DNA of 38,886 bases from an uncultured Lachnospiraceae bacterium (GTDB taxonomy: Bacteria > Bacillota > Clostridia > Lachnospirales > Lachnospiraceae): positions 1 to 38,886 of the forward strand of contig CACWQH010000026.1 of the NCBI GenBank assembly GCA_902762955.1, in the 5' to 3' direction. Numbering within the stretch: position 1 is the stretch's first letter; each line of letters opens with the position of its first letter. The notes under the pieces were generated by a model. That model saw only the letters and a list, made by a program, of their open reading frames with translations. It did not search any database and was not told the DNA's origin. Both the position numbers and the translations under genes were made by a program. Positions 25,560-35,782 of the stretch are shown piece after piece.

Positions 25560-26813
25560 ATGGCAGAAGCGTATTTTATAGGAATGGACCTTTGCCCTGA
25601 GTCCACTCAGATAAGCTTTTATAATGATATTAAGCGTGAACCGGAGACGGTTAATCAATTAAATAATAAAGAGACCTATATGATGCCTAACATTCTCTTC
25701 TACAGTAAAAAAACCGGAGACTGGTATGTGGGTTCTGAAGCTTCGGAGGCCAGATTTAAGGAAGAGGGTATTATCCTTGATGAGCTTTATGACAATGCCA
25801 GAAGTGAGGAGCAGGTTGAGATAGGTGACAAGAGTTATACTTACAGGCAGCTCTTTCTTATGATGCTTAAGATGCATATAGATTCATTTCTTTACAGATA
25901 TGAGGGAGCGGTTGTTAAAAAGCTGGTTATAACCGTACCGGATTACAGTAGGGATTTATATAAGGTACTTGGCACACTGCATAAAGAACTTGGTGTGGAT
26001 AAAAGCTGCATCAGTCTTACAAGCCACCTGGACAGCGGACTTTATTATATCTTTAATCAGAGTCCCGACCTTTGGGTAAACAGTGTTGCACTTTTTGATT
26101 ATAATACAGACGGACTTCAGTATTACAGAATTGACATATCGAGAGGAAGAAATCCTGAGATTATTCAGGTTTCCCACGAGGATTATACCAAGCAGTTTAA
26201 TATGTCCATGTTTGCGGGAGATAATATCCTTATGGATGTTACATTTTCAAAAATCGTCGAGCATGAGATGAAGAAGACCTACATTTCCTCTGTCTTTCTT
26301 ACCGGACTTGGTTTCTCGGAGAAATGGATGAACAAGTCCCGCAACCTTTTGTGTCAGGGAAGAAGAGTTTTTGCAGGACAAAATATCTACACCAAGGGTG
26401 CCTGCTATAAGGCTGTCGGTGGTGAGTATGAGGAGTTTTATAAAAAGTATTTTGTTGAAACAGAAGAAAATGTTTTATTTGATATAGGCATTTCAAGTGG
26501 TGATGAGGAGGATGAGTTTATCCCGATCGCACTTGGCGGCCGTCAGTGGTACAATATCAAGGGTAAGATAAGTGTTATTCTTGATGATACGGATATTGTA
26601 ACCATTATTTACAGAAGCAGGGTAACTGATCAGGAAATCAGGGAGAGTGTCAAGCTTCACGGCATCCCTAAGAGACCAAATAAGACCTCTAAGTTTTCTA
26701 TCGAGGTTGAGTTTGAATCTCCAAATAAGGGCGCTGTTATCATCAAGGATTTGGGATTTGGAAAGCTCTTCCCGACTACGAACAAGATATATCGTAAGGA
26801 GTTTGAGGTATAA
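25560..26813 (+). CDS. DUF5716-like protein with Hsp70/actin fold
   Basis: A 417-residue soluble protein resembling (from memory) DUF5716. Its first ~290 residues follow the order of an Hsp70/actin ATPase. FIGMDLCPESTQISFYN takes the place of phosphate loop 1 (GIDLGTT), PNILFYS then DWYVGSEA resembles the Hsp70 PS-x-V then VG-AK segment, LVITVPDYSRDLYKVLG is like AVITVPAYF, VALFDYNTDGLQYYRID takes phosphate loop 2 (DLGGGT), and VFLTGLGFSEKWMN resembles the adenosine motif GG-x-SR. Several glycines of the loops are lost, so ATP binding may be altered. The last ~100 residues are beta-rich. AAGGAGG overlaps the end of the upstream gene, and the stop overlaps the next ATG by one base. The fold call is by pattern only. 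Confidence 0.75.
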   Translation: MAEAYFIGMDLCPESTQISFYNDIKREPETVNQLNNKETYMMPNILFYSKKTGDWYVGSEASEARFKEEGIILDELYDNARSEEQVEIGDKSYTYRQLFLMMLKMHIDSFLYRYEGAVVKKLVITVPDYSRDLYKVLGTLHKELGVDKSCISLTSHLDSGLYYIFNQSPDLWVNSVALFDYNTDGLQYYRIDISRGRNPEIIQVSHEDYTKQFNMSMFAGDNILMDVTFSKIVEHEMKKTYISSVFLTGLGFSEKWMNKSRNLLCQGRRVFAGQNIYTKGACYKAVGGEYEEFYKKYFVETEENVLFDIGISSGDEEDEFIPIALGGRQWYNIKGKISVILDDTDIVTIIYRSRVTDQEIRESVKLHGIPKRPNKTSKFSIEVEFESPNKGAVIIKDLGFGKLFPTTNKIYRKEFEV

Positions 26814-27646
26814 TGTCAAAGGTATTGTTATGTACAACTAAAGAGGCATCTCATCCGTTTATATTTTTAAATACAAAGGTTGAGATAAATACATATGAAG
26901 AGCTTTGCTTTTATATTTACAATAATACTGTGCTCATAAGCAAGTCCTCGATTTCCGATAAGCTTTTTGACTGGATAAGGGACGAGCTTGACATGCCGCA
27001 GCTTGCAGCTAAGCTTGTTGCACTTTCCAACAAGACCACCTATGTGCAGGATCTTCTGGTGGAGATTTTAAATGAGGGTGATTATTACGAGGCAGATGAG
27101 ATAACAACCTATATAGAAGCATGGCAGAAGTACAGAAAGCTTTCGCCAAACCAGAGGAAGAAGCTTAAGGCAGACGGCTATCTTGGATACAGAAGATATA
27201 TCAAGGCTGCATCTATCTATGAAGAAATTCTTGAAGAAAAAGACAGTATAGAGGATAAGGTATTTATAGGAAATGTATATCATAACAGGGCGGTTGCGGC
27301 TGCCAATAATTTAAATACCGAAGAGGCAAAAAGATATTTTCTTAAGGCATATGAGCTTAATCAAAATGAAGAGTCATTAAGAAGCTATCTCATAGTGTTT
27401 GCATCCACCAGTGATACAGCTGCGTTAAAGCAGGAGATGCGCAAATTTGATCTGGGTGAGGATGAGTTTGAAAGTCTTATGATTGAGATAGGAGATTCAA
27501 ACGAGGATGTCAGAGAGATGACTATCTACTCCATGCTTCAAAGAGCTATATATAACAGAATGAACAAGGATATGATTGACTACGATAAAAGAATGGATAT
27601 TATACTTGGTCAGCTTAAGGATGAATTCAGAGAGCAGGCGATTTAG
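26813..27646 (+). CDS. TPR-like protein of the DUF5717 operon
   Basis: A 277-residue soluble protein. The N-terminal ~95 residues are mixed alpha/beta (KVLLCTTKEASHPFIFLNT, INTYEELCFYIYN). From about residue 100 it is all helical, with TPR-like pairs: GYRRYIKAASIYEEILEEKD, then VFIGNVYHNRAVAAANNLNT, then EEAKRYFLKAYELNQNEES. TPR proteins commonly hold Hsp70 clients or partners, which fits the Hsp70-like neighbour. Its ATG overlaps the upstream stop (TAATG), a strong sign of coupled translation. No family name is recalled with confidence. Confidence 0.7.
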   Translation: MSKVLLCTTKEASHPFIFLNTKVEINTYEELCFYIYNNTVLISKSSISDKLFDWIRDELDMPQLAAKLVALSNKTTYVQDLLVEILNEGDYYEADEITTYIEAWQKYRKLSPNQRKKLKADGYLGYRRYIKAASIYEEILEEKDSIEDKVFIGNVYHNRAVAAANNLNTEEAKRYFLKAYELNQNEESLRSYLIVFASTSDTAALKQEMRKFDLGEDEFESLMIEIGDSNEDVREMTIYSMLQRAIYNRMNKDMIDYDKRMDIILGQLKDEFREQAI

Positions 27647-27723
27647 AAGATTAAAGATTTTTTCGGCTTGATGATAAAAGGCCGGATATTATCGTAAGGA
27701 TAAGTTAAAAAGTAGGCGGTTAG

Positions 27724-29013
27724 ATGGGTTTATTTGATAAATTTAAGGATTATCTTAACGAGGAGCCTGAGGACGATATAGACGAGGCGGAGGCAGAAGA
27801 AAAAAGACAAAAGCAGGCTGCGTTAAAGGAAAGAAAAGAACAAAGAAAAGCAAGAAAAAAAGCGAGAAAAGCTGCTTCGGAGGATAATGATGATATCATC
27901 AATATGGAGAAGGAGCTTAAGTCTGTAAAGGCAACTAAAAAATCCGACAATGAAAGAGCTATTGTCAAGGATGTATGCGAGCAGCTTGTGGATGTTTCAT
28001 ATCATATGGAGGATATGAAGCAGGAGTACAAGGTTGTTACGGATTATCTTGTGGACATACAAAGGATAGATGAGCTTCCGATACAGATGGCAAATGATCT
28101 TATAGATACGGCTAAAAGCATAGAGCTTTTGGAAAGAGATAAACAAAAATATCTTGCTTCGGAAAACCTGTTATCCATGGAGCAGTATAACCGCATTTCC
28201 ATGTATGAGGATGATGTCATAAAGACCGTCAAGGAACTAAATGAAATGGAGATGCGTGACGGTCTGTTAAAGAGCGACATGGGTTATCTTGAGGGCGAGA
28301 AGGAAGATTTGGAATACTTAAGAGACGAATATGCCGATAGTATCACAAGGATACGTGGTATCATGATTGGCGTATTTTTAGTTTGCTTTGCTGCCATGGC
28401 GGGCTTACTTATTTTTGCCTTGGGAAAGCGGGAAAATGTAACCGTGTATGCACTCGGAGTAGGTGCTATGCTTATGATTGCATTTGCCATAGCATATGTA
28501 AAATATCTGGATTATAACAATGATATAAGAGATATAAATGCCAAGCATAAAAAGGCGGTTTCGCTTCTCAATAAGGTCAAGGTAAAATATATAAATAATG
28601 TAAATGCCATGGATTATCTATATGAAAAATTCGGAGTCAATTCCTGTAAGGAGCTTGAGTACCAGTGGGAGCAGTACAATACTATGGTAAGTGATGCACT
28701 TAAGTATTCAAGAACCAATAAGGATCTTAGATTTTTCAAAGAGCAGCTTATAGATAAGCTTAAAAGGATTGGCGTAAGTGATGCGGAGGTCTGGACAAGG
28801 CAGACCAATGCTCTTATAGACAGACGTGAGATGGTGGAGATAACACACGGTCTCAATGTCAGAAGACAAAAGCTTAGGGAAAAGCTTGCCACCTGTGATA
28901 AGATTAAAAATAATGCGACTACAGCTCTTAAGGCAGCTATTGAGGAAAAGCCGGAGCTTAAGGCTTACGTGGCAGAGATACTTGAGTCTTACAGACTAAG
29001 TCTTGAAAATTAG
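27724..29013 (+). CDS. Membrane coiled-coil protein closing the DUF5717 operon
   Basis: A 429-residue protein. After a short motif (GLFDKFKDYLNEE) comes an extremely charged Lys/Glu/Ala coil (residues ~20-75), then a long coiled coil to residue ~200. Two membrane helices follow at ~208-232 (GIMIGVFLVCFAAMAGLLIF) and ~239-260 (YALGVGAMLMIAFAIAYVK), with a very short outer loop, and then another long coiled coil to the C-terminus. Both coiled-coil arms therefore face the cytosol and could bring the soluble partners of the operon to the membrane. It begins 77 bp after the TPR gene with no terminator between; weak symmetry CGGCTT/AGGCCG lies in the gap. Function unknown. Confidence 0.72.
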   Translation: MGLFDKFKDYLNEEPEDDIDEAEAEEKRQKQAALKERKEQRKARKKARKAASEDNDDIINMEKELKSVKATKKSDNERAIVKDVCEQLVDVSYHMEDMKQEYKVVTDYLVDIQRIDELPIQMANDLIDTAKSIELLERDKQKYLASENLLSMEQYNRISMYEDDVIKTVKELNEMEMRDGLLKSDMGYLEGEKEDLEYLRDEYADSITRIRGIMIGVFLVCFAAMAGLLIFALGKRENVTVYALGVGAMLMIAFAIAYVKYLDYNNDIRDINAKHKKAVSLLNKVKVKYINNVNAMDYLYEKFGVNSCKELEYQWEQYNTMVSDALKYSRTNKDLRFFKEQLIDKLKRIGVSDAEVWTRQTNALIDRREMVEITHGLNVRRQKLREKLATCDKIKNNATTALKAAIEEKPELKAYVAEILESYRLSLEN

Positions 29014-29041
29014 TTGAATTATTAAAGAAAAGTGATATAGT
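29014..29041 (+). promoter_or_regulatory. Predicted promoter of valS
   Basis: TTGAAT (29014-29019), a 16-bp spacer and TATAGT (29036-29041). The leader is then only ~50 bases, too short for a T-box riboswitch. Confidence 0.4.
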
Positions 29042-29098
29042 TATCTGATAATGTGATAATAATAAATTTTATATACATAACCGGAGGATTTTTAAATT

Positions 29099-31756
29099 AT
29101 GGCTAAGGAACTTGAAAAAAATTACAACCCGTCTGAGATTGAGGAAAGGATTTATAAAAACTGGGTTGATAAGAAGTATTTTCATGCGGAGGTAGATAGA
29201 AGCAAAAAGCCTTTTACTATCGTTATGCCACCGCCAAATATAACAGGACAGCTTCATATGGGACATGCTCTTGACAATACCATGCAGGACATTCTTATAA
29301 GATTTAAGAGAATGCAGGGTTATAATGCACTGTGGCAGCCGGGTACCGACCATGCGGCTATCGCTACAGAGGTTAAGGTTATTGAGTCCTTAAAGGAGCA
29401 GGGAATCGACAAGCAGGATCTTGGTCGTGAGGGCTTTCTCGAAAAGGTTTGGGACTGGAGAAGAGAGTATGGTGGACGTATCGTAAACCAGCTTAAGAAG
29501 ATGGGTTCTTCTGCTGACTGGGACAGAGAACGTTTTACTATGGATGAAGGCAATAACAAGGCCGTTACAGAGGTTTTCTGTAAGCTCTATGATAAGGGAC
29601 TTATATATAAGGGATCAAGAATTGTAAACTGGTGCCCTGTATGTCAGACAACTATTTCGGATGCAGAGGTTATCCATGAGGAGCAGCAGGGTAATTTCTG
29701 GCATATCAATTATCCTGTAGTTGGTGAGGAAGGAAGATATGTAGAGATTGCAACTACAAGACCTGAAACTCTTCTTGGTGATACTGCTGTTGCGGTAAAT
29801 CCCGATGATGAAAGATATCAGGATATAATCGGAAAGATGCTCAAGCTCCCTCTTACAGACAGAGAGATTCCTGTAATTGCAGATGCTTATGTTGATAAGG
29901 AGTTTGGAACAGGCTGTGTTAAGATTACACCTGCACATGACCCTAACGACTTTGAGGTTGGTAAGAGACATAACCTCGAAGAGATAAATATAATGAATGA
30001 TGATGCTACCATCAATTCTATCGGCGGCAAGTACGCAGGCATGGACAGATACGAAGCAAGAAAGGCAATGGTAGAGGATTTAGAGGCACAGGGACTTCTT
30101 GTAAAGGTTGTACCTCATACTCATATGGTTGGTACTCATGACAGATGTAAGACTACCGTTGAGCCGCTTGTTAAGCCTCAATGGTTTGTAGCTATGGAAG
30201 AGATGGCTAAGCCTGCAAAGCAGGCAGTTGTTGACGGAAAGCTCAAACTTATCCCTGAAAGAATGGATAAGACTTATTATAACTGGCTTGATAATATAAG
30301 AGACTGGTGTATCTCAAGACAGCTTTGGTGGGGACACAGAATCCCTGCATGGTACTGTCAGGATTGTGGAGAGACTATCGTTAGAAGGGAAACTCCGTGT
30401 GAATGTCCTAAATGTAACAGCAAGAATTTAAAGCAGGATGAGGATACTCTTGATACCTGGTTTTCATCGGCACTCTGGCCGTTTAGTACTCTTGGCTGGC
30501 CCAAAAAGACAGAGGACTATGATTATTTCTTCCCGACTGATGTGCTTGTAACGGGCTATGATATCATTTTCTTCTGGGTTATAAGAATGGTATTTTCATC
30601 TATCGAGCAGACAGGAAAGCTTCCATTCCATACTGTGCTTTTCCACGGTCTTGTAAGAGATGATCAGGGAAGAAAGATGAGTAAGTCTTTGGGTAACGGT
30701 ATCGATCCTCTTGAGGTTATCGAAAAGTATGGCGCGGATGCTTTGAGATTTACTCTTGTAACAGGAAATGCTCCGGGTAACGATATGCGTTTTTACTGGG
30801 AGAGAGTTGAGGCAAGCCGTAACTTTGCCAATAAGATATGGAATGCTTCAAGATTTATCATGATGAATATTGAAAAAGCAGATATAAAGGATGTAACTCT
30901 TGATAAGCTTACCTTGGCTGACAGATGGATCTTATCCAAGATGAATTCTCTTGTAAAAGAGGTTACTGACAATATGGAAAAATATGAGCTTGGTATAGCT
31001 GTATCAAAGCTTTATGATTTCATCTGGGAGGAGTTCTGCGATTGGTACATCGAGATGGTTAAGTCAAGGCTTTGGAATGATGAGGATGATACCAAGGCAG
31101 CAGCACTCTGGACGCTTAAGACAGTACTTATCAATTGTCTTAAACTGCTTCATCCGTATATGCCGTTTGTAACCGAGGAAATCTATGGTTCGCTTACAGA
31201 CGGTGACGATTCCTATGAGGAGTCAATTATGATTTCAAAGTGGTCTGAGTTTAAGGCAGAGTATGTATTTGCTGATGATGAGGCTGCGGTTGATAAGATC
31301 AAGGAAGCAGTAAGAAGCATAAGAAATATAAGAAGTGAAATGAATGTTGCTCCAAGCAAGAAGGCAACAGTATATGTTGTATCTGCTAAGAAGGAGATAA
31401 GAGATATATTTGAAGTAAGTAAGAGCTTCTTTGCAATGCTCGGATATGCAAGTGATGTAATTATCCAGGAAGATAAGTCAGGTATAGCGGATGATGCTGT
31501 ATCGGTGGTTATACATGATGCTGCACTCTATATGCCGTTTGCGGAGCTTGTTGATATCGAAAAAGAGCTTGAGAGATTAAATAAGGAAAAGGCAAGACTT
31601 GAAGGAGAGATAAAGAGAGCTTCGGGTATGCTTAACAATCCTAAGTTTGTTGATAAGGCACCGGCTGCCAAGGTTGAAGAGGAAAAGGCTAAGCTTAAGA
31701 AGTATACCGAGACTTTGGAACAGGTAGCTGATAGAATCGCCCAACTTAATAAGTAG
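29099..31756 (+). CDS. valS: Valyl-tRNA synthetase
   Basis: An 885-residue class Ia aminoacyl-tRNA synthetase, the usual bacterial length. It charges tRNA-Val using ATP in the cytosol. HMGH at 53-56 (after PPPNITGQL) and KMSKS at 526-530 form the ATP site. [15 protein letters not shown] and the following ~150 residues are the editing domain (CP1) that removes mischarged threonine. A four-cysteine zinc insert is at ~418-445 (CQDCGE then CPKC), and [17 protein letters not shown] follows it. The C-terminal ~65 residues are the ValRS coiled coil ([17 protein letters not shown]). A strong GGAGG precedes the ATG. The four-gene DUF5717 unit ends 85 bp upstream. Confidence 0.97.
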   Translation: MAKELEKNYNPSEIEERIYKNWVDKKYFHAEVDRSKKPFTIVMPPPNITGQLHMGHALDNTMQDILIRFKRMQGYNALWQPGTDHAAIATEVKVIESLKEQGIDKQDLGREGFLEKVWDWRREYGGRIVNQLKKMGSSADWDRERFTMDEGNNKAVTEVFCKLYDKGLIYKGSRIVNWCPVCQTTISDAEVIHEEQQGNFWHINYPVVGEEGRYVEIATTRPETLLGDTAVAVNPDDERYQDIIGKMLKLPLTDREIPVIADAYVDKEFGTGCVKITPAHDPNDFEVGKRHNLEEINIMNDDATINSIGGKYAGMDRYEARKAMVEDLEAQGLLVKVVPHTHMVGTHDRCKTTVEPLVKPQWFVAMEEMAKPAKQAVVDGKLKLIPERMDKTYYNWLDNIRDWCISRQLWWGHRIPAWYCQDCGETIVRRETPCECPKCNSKNLKQDEDTLDTWFSSALWPFSTLGWPKKTEDYDYFFPTDVLVTGYDIIFFWVIRMVFSSIEQTGKLPFHTVLFHGLVRDDQGRKMSKSLGNGIDPLEVIEKYGADALRFTLVTGNAPGNDMRFYWERVEASRNFANKIWNASRFIMMNIEKADIKDVTLDKLTLADRWILSKMNSLVKEVTDNMEKYELGIAVSKLYDFIWEEFCDWYIEMVKSRLWNDEDDTKAAALWTLKTVLINCLKLLHPYMPFVTEEIYGSLTDGDDSYEESIMISKWSEFKAEYVFADDEAAVDKIKEAVRSIRNIRSEMNVAPSKKATVYVVSAKKEIRDIFEVSKSFFAMLGYASDVIIQEDKSGIADDAVSVVIHDAALYMPFAELVDIEKELERLNKEKARLEGEIKRASGMLNNPKFVDKAPAAKVEEEKAKLKKYTETLEQVADRIAQLNK

Positions 31757-31884
31757 GATAAACTTTGTAAAAAGCGAGCGGATAGTGATTAAGAGTTGGT
31801 GTTTGTAAATTGAATGAATCATGATTAAGAGATAGTGTTTTTATCTTAATCTGATTATAAGGATTCGGTTTTGTGGAGAAAACT

Positions 31885-33891
31885 ATGGATAGTGAAAAGT
31901 TACTAAAACGAAAAATTGAACAGCTTCTTATCATACCGACTGCGGCATCTCTTTTGCTGGTTGGTATGTGTGTGGTTTTATTTCTCATAAATAATAAATG
32001 TGCAATCATTGCAAGTATGGTTGTCGGTACATTTATTGTAATTGAGGTTGTTATCCTTATATGGGGTAAGACTGCACTTTCTCCACTTTTGTTTAATTTT
32101 TCGATGCAGCACAGTCAGGTGCAAAAGCAGCTTCTGGATGAATTTGCGGTTCCGTATGCGATTATAGATATCGACGGTAAGGTGTTGTGGGGCAATGCTC
32201 CATTTGTTGATATCTTCGGAGAAGGCATCAAAAAACGTGTAAAACGTAATATTTCTGCATTCTTTCCGGAGGTAACAGAAGAACTTTTAAATTCGTCGGA
32301 GGATGTAAGCATCGACCTTTCTTATGACGAGGTTGAGTACAATGCATTGATTAAAAAGATTAACAATGAGGATGGAGAGGTTATCGCCTTTTACCTTTTT
32401 GATGTAACCGAGTTAAAGAGATACAAACGTGAAAATGTAGAGCAAAAGCTTGTTTCGGGACTTATCTATATAGATAATTACGATGAGGTCATGGACAATA
32501 CCGAGGAGGTCAGACACTCCCTTGTTGAGGCGCTTGTAGACAGACGAATTAACATGTACCTTAGCACCATCGATGCGATTGGAAAGAAGATAGAGAAGGA
32601 TAAATATTTCTTCGTTTTCAGACAGAAGTTTTTGCCACAGCTTAAGGAAACCAAGTTCGCTATCTTAAGTGAGATAAAGAGTATAAATGTTGGAAATGAG
32701 ATTCCGATTACCCTTAGTATAGGTATCGGTGCCGATACGGACAGCTTTAGCGAGGCATACGAATACAGCCGTACTGCAATCGGTATGGCGCTTGCCCGGG
32801 GCGGCGACCAGGTTGTTGTCAAGTATGGTGACAAGATTACGTACTTTGGTGGTAACAGTGCCGGAACCGAAAAGAGTACAAGAGTTAAGGCAAGAGTTAA
32901 GGCACAGGCCTTTAAGGAGCTTCTTGCCAATAAAGACAATGTTATGATTATGGGACATAAGCGTCCGGATGCGGATGCATTTGGTTCGGCTGTCGGTGTT
33001 TACCGCCTGGTTAAAACTCTTGGCAGAAATGCACACATTGTTTTAAATGAGGAAACTGCCGCAATTAAACCTATGGTCAGCGGATTTAAGGGTAACAGTG
33101 TATATGGTGATGATTTGATTATCTCCAGCGAGCAGGCTATCAATACGATAAATGATGATACGCTTGTAGTTGTTGTTGATGTAAACAGACCGAGCATGAC
33201 AGAGTGTGAGGAGCTTTTGTCACTGGCTAAAAGTGTGGTTGTTTTTGATCATCACAGACAGGCCAATGAAAAGATTGAAAATGCTACTCTTTCTTATATT
33301 GAGCCTTATGCTTCCTCTGCCTGTGAGATGATTTCCGAGATGCTTCAGTATATAGAGGAAAAGGTTAAGATAAGACCTGTTGAGGCTGATGCAATGTACG
33401 CAGGTATTGTTATCGATACTGACAATTTCCTTACCAAAACCGGTGTAAGAACCTTTGAGGCGGCTGCATACTTAAGAAGATGTGGCGCTGATGTTACAAG
33501 GGTAAGAAAGATGTTCAGAGAGAATATGGATTCCCATAAGCTTTTGGCTGAGGGAGTTATAAACTCCGAAATATATAAGAATCAATTTGCGATATCAAAG
33601 GTTGATCCTGAAGGAGTTGAAGCACCTACCGTCATGGCGGCAAAGGTCGCAAATGACCTCCTGGATATAGACGGTGTGAGGGCATCATTTGTAGTAACAC
33701 ATCAGGAGGATACCGCTTATATAAGTGCCCGTTCCGTAGACGATATGAATGTTCAGGTAGCTATGGAAAAGCTTGGCGGAGGTGGACATGCCAATGTGGC
33801 AGGTGCACAGCTTAAGGGTGAGTCAATCGAATCCGCAGTTGCAAAGATTAAAGAATTACTAGACGAGATGTACAAGGAAGGAGATATATAG
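31885..33891 (+). CDS. gdpP: GdpP-type cyclic-di-AMP phosphodiesterase (DHH/DHHA1)
   Basis: A 668-residue membrane enzyme. The ATG at 31885 follows GGAG by six bases; a GTG 12 bases upstream is less likely. Two N-terminal membrane helices (residues ~12-65) precede a PAS-like domain (VPYAIIDIDGKVLWGNAPF) and a degenerate GGDEF domain lacking the GG(D/E)EF signature, as usual in GdpP. The DHH phosphoesterase part has GHKRPDADAFGSA (His358, Asp362, Asp364), VFDHHRQ (455-457) and the DHHA1 GGGGHANVAGAQL (His635). It hydrolyses c-di-AMP to pApA, controlling turgor and wall stress responses. The rplI start is four bases after the stop, the classic gdpP-rplI-dnaB arrangement. Confidence 0.94.
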   Translation: MDSEKLLKRKIEQLLIIPTAASLLLVGMCVVLFLINNKCAIIASMVVGTFIVIEVVILIWGKTALSPLLFNFSMQHSQVQKQLLDEFAVPYAIIDIDGKVLWGNAPFVDIFGEGIKKRVKRNISAFFPEVTEELLNSSEDVSIDLSYDEVEYNALIKKINNEDGEVIAFYLFDVTELKRYKRENVEQKLVSGLIYIDNYDEVMDNTEEVRHSLVEALVDRRINMYLSTIDAIGKKIEKDKYFFVFRQKFLPQLKETKFAILSEIKSINVGNEIPITLSIGIGADTDSFSEAYEYSRTAIGMALARGGDQVVVKYGDKITYFGGNSAGTEKSTRVKARVKAQAFKELLANKDNVMIMGHKRPDADAFGSAVGVYRLVKTLGRNAHIVLNEETAAIKPMVSGFKGNSVYGDDLIISSEQAINTINDDTLVVVVDVNRPSMTECEELLSLAKSVVVFDHHRQANEKIENATLSYIEPYASSACEMISEMLQYIEEKVKIRPVEADAMYAGIVIDTDNFLTKTGVRTFEAAAYLRRCGADVTRVRKMFRENMDSHKLLAEGVINSEIYKNQFAISKVDPEGVEAPTVMAAKVANDLLDIDGVRASFVVTHQEDTAYISARSVDDMNVQVAMEKLGGGGHANVAGAQLKGESIESAVAKIKELLDEMYKEGDI

Positions 33892-33894
33892 AAT

Positions 33895-34344
33895 ATGAAA
33901 GTTATATTGTTGCAGGATGTAAAAAGCCTTGGAAAAAAGGATGAGATAGTTGAGGTTTCTGATGGATACGCAAGAAATTTTGTGCTGCCTAAGAAAGTTG
34001 GCGTAGAGGCTACTCCTAAGAATTTAAATGAGCTTAAGCTTAAGAAGGCACATGAAGATAAAGTTGCTGCAGAAAAGCTTGCAGAAGCAAAGGCACTTGC
34101 AGAGAAGATGAAGGATGAGAGCATAACTGTTTCTCTTAAGGTTGGCGAAGGCGGTAAGACCTTTGGCTCCATTTCCTCAAAGGAGATTGCTGAGGAGATG
34201 AAGAAGCAGCTGGGTTATGATATAGATAAAAAGAAAATCGTTTTGAAAGAGGCAATCAAGAGTGTGGGTACACATATTGTGGATATTAAGCTACATACAA
34301 AGGTGACTGCACAGATTAGTGTCAGGGTTGCAGAAGGAAAGTAA
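33895..34344 (+). CDS. rplI: 50S ribosomal protein bL9
   Basis: A 149-residue protein, full length for bL9. The N-terminal globular domain begins [20 protein letters not shown] and holds the signature [20 protein letters not shown] long connecting helix (residues ~40-75) leads to the C-terminal domain with [14 protein letters not shown]. The protein binds 23S rRNA near the L1 stalk and spans between neighbouring ribosomes. GGAAGGAG upstream is 11 bases from the ATG, a slightly long spacing. It is co-transcribed with gdpP. Confidence 0.97.
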   Translation: MKVILLQDVKSLGKKDEIVEVSDGYARNFVLPKKVGVEATPKNLNELKLKKAHEDKVAAEKLAEAKALAEKMKDESITVSLKVGEGGKTFGSISSKEIAEEMKKQLGYDIDKKKIVLKEAIKSVGTHIVDIKLHTKVTAQISVRVAEGK

Positions 34345-34424
34345 GTTAAAAGAATGCAGATAATGAATAATTAAAAAATTGGTTGACAGATGCTATAACC
34401 ATAGTTTTGCATCGGAGAAATATT

Positions 34425-35777
34425 ATGGATGAAAATGTTATAAAAAGAATACAACCACATAATAATGAGGCTGAGCAGGCAATACTTGGTTCGATTCTTA
34501 TGGATAGGGATGTTATCTCAGAGATATCCGATAAGCTTAGCAGAGAAGATTTTTACAATGCCCAGTATGGAATTATCTATGAGTCCATGAAAGAGCTTTA
34601 TAATGAGGGCAAGGAGATTGATGTTATATCCCTTAGTAACAAGCTTAAATCAAAGGATGTTCCTGAGGAGATAAGCAGTCTTGCTTATTTATCCAACATA
34701 ATTGCTGCCGTTCCGGTTTCTGCAAATGCAAAGGAATATGCGCAGATTGTAGCAGATGATTCTGCTTTAAGAAAGCTTATTAAGCTTGCTGACAATACTT
34801 CAAAGGAATGTTATCTGTCAAAAGAGTCGGTTGAGGTAATTCTTAATGAAGCCGAGCAAAATATATTCCGTCTTGTTCAGGGAAGAAGTGGCTCGGGCAA
34901 GTTTAAGGAAACCAAGGAAATTATAATGGAGGTCCTTGAGGACATAGAAAAGGCTGCCAGAAATAAAGGACAGTTTACCGGTCTTCCTACCGGATTTAAG
35001 GATCTTGATAATATGCTTACCGGTATGAATGGCGGTGAGCTTATACTTGTTGCAGCCAGACCTGCTATGGGTAAGACTGCATTTGTATTAAATATAGTTC
35101 ATAATCTTGCGGTTATGAAAAATATCCCGTGTGTTATATTTTCACTTGAGATGAGTAGGAAACAGCTCATGTCAAGAATAGTTGCCATGGATGCGATGGT
35201 GGATTCAAAGTCACTTAAGCTTGGAACCCTTAGCGATGATGATTGGGATAAGGTTATCGAATCGGCTGATGTGCTTGGTAAGGCACCGATTTACATCGAG
35301 GCTGACTATGCGGTAACTCTTTCAGATCTTCGTTCAAGGTGCAGATATCATAAGCAGAATAATGGCATCAAGCTTATAGTTCTCGATTACCTTCAGCTTA
35401 TGAGTACCACCAAAAATGTAGAATCAAGACAGCAGTTTATATCAGATATTTCAAGAGGATTAAAGAACCTTTCTATAGAGCTTGATGTACCGATAATTGC
35501 ACTTTCACAGTTGAGCCGTGCGGTAGATTCAAGAACCGACCACAAGCCGGTTTTGTCAGACCTTCGTGAGTCGGGTGCAATCGAGCAGGATGCCGACGTG
35601 GTAATGTTTATCTATCGTGATGAATATTATAATCCGGAAAACACTACCAAGCCTAATACCGCTGAGATTAATATCGCTAAACACCGTAACGGAGAGGTGG
35701 GAAGTGTTGATCTTCGCTGGATAGGCAAGTACACCAAATTCGCAGATCCGGAAAAACACTATCAAGCGCCGAATTAA
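34425..35777 (+). CDS. dnaB: Replicative DNA helicase DnaB
   Basis: A 450-residue hexameric replicative helicase (called DnaC in Bacillus). The ATG at 34425 follows GGAG by seven bases and starts the conserved N-terminal domain (IQPHNNEAEQAILGSILMD). The linker region is normal (LPTGFKDLDNMLTGMNGGEL). Walker A is ARPAMGKTAF with Lys217; LIVLDYLQLM is Walker B; ALSQLSRAVDSRTDHKP and DLRESGAIEQDADVV complete the RecA-fold motifs. It unwinds DNA ahead of the replication fork. It follows rplI by 80 bp. No intein is present. A long inverted-repeat element follows the stop. Confidence 0.97.
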   Translation: MDENVIKRIQPHNNEAEQAILGSILMDRDVISEISDKLSREDFYNAQYGIIYESMKELYNEGKEIDVISLSNKLKSKDVPEEISSLAYLSNIIAAVPVSANAKEYAQIVADDSALRKLIKLADNTSKECYLSKESVEVILNEAEQNIFRLVQGRSGSGKFKETKEIIMEVLEDIEKAARNKGQFTGLPTGFKDLDNMLTGMNGGELILVAARPAMGKTAFVLNIVHNLAVMKNIPCVIFSLEMSRKQLMSRIVAMDAMVDSKSLKLGTLSDDDWDKVIESADVLGKAPIYIEADYAVTLSDLRSRCRYHKQNNGIKLIVLDYLQLMSTTKNVESRQQFISDISRGLKNLSIELDVPIIALSQLSRAVDSRTDHKPVLSDLRESGAIEQDADVVMFIYRDEYYNPENTTKPNTAEINIAKHRNGEVGSVDLRWIGKYTKFADPEKHYQAPN

Positions 35778-35782
35778 AATAC

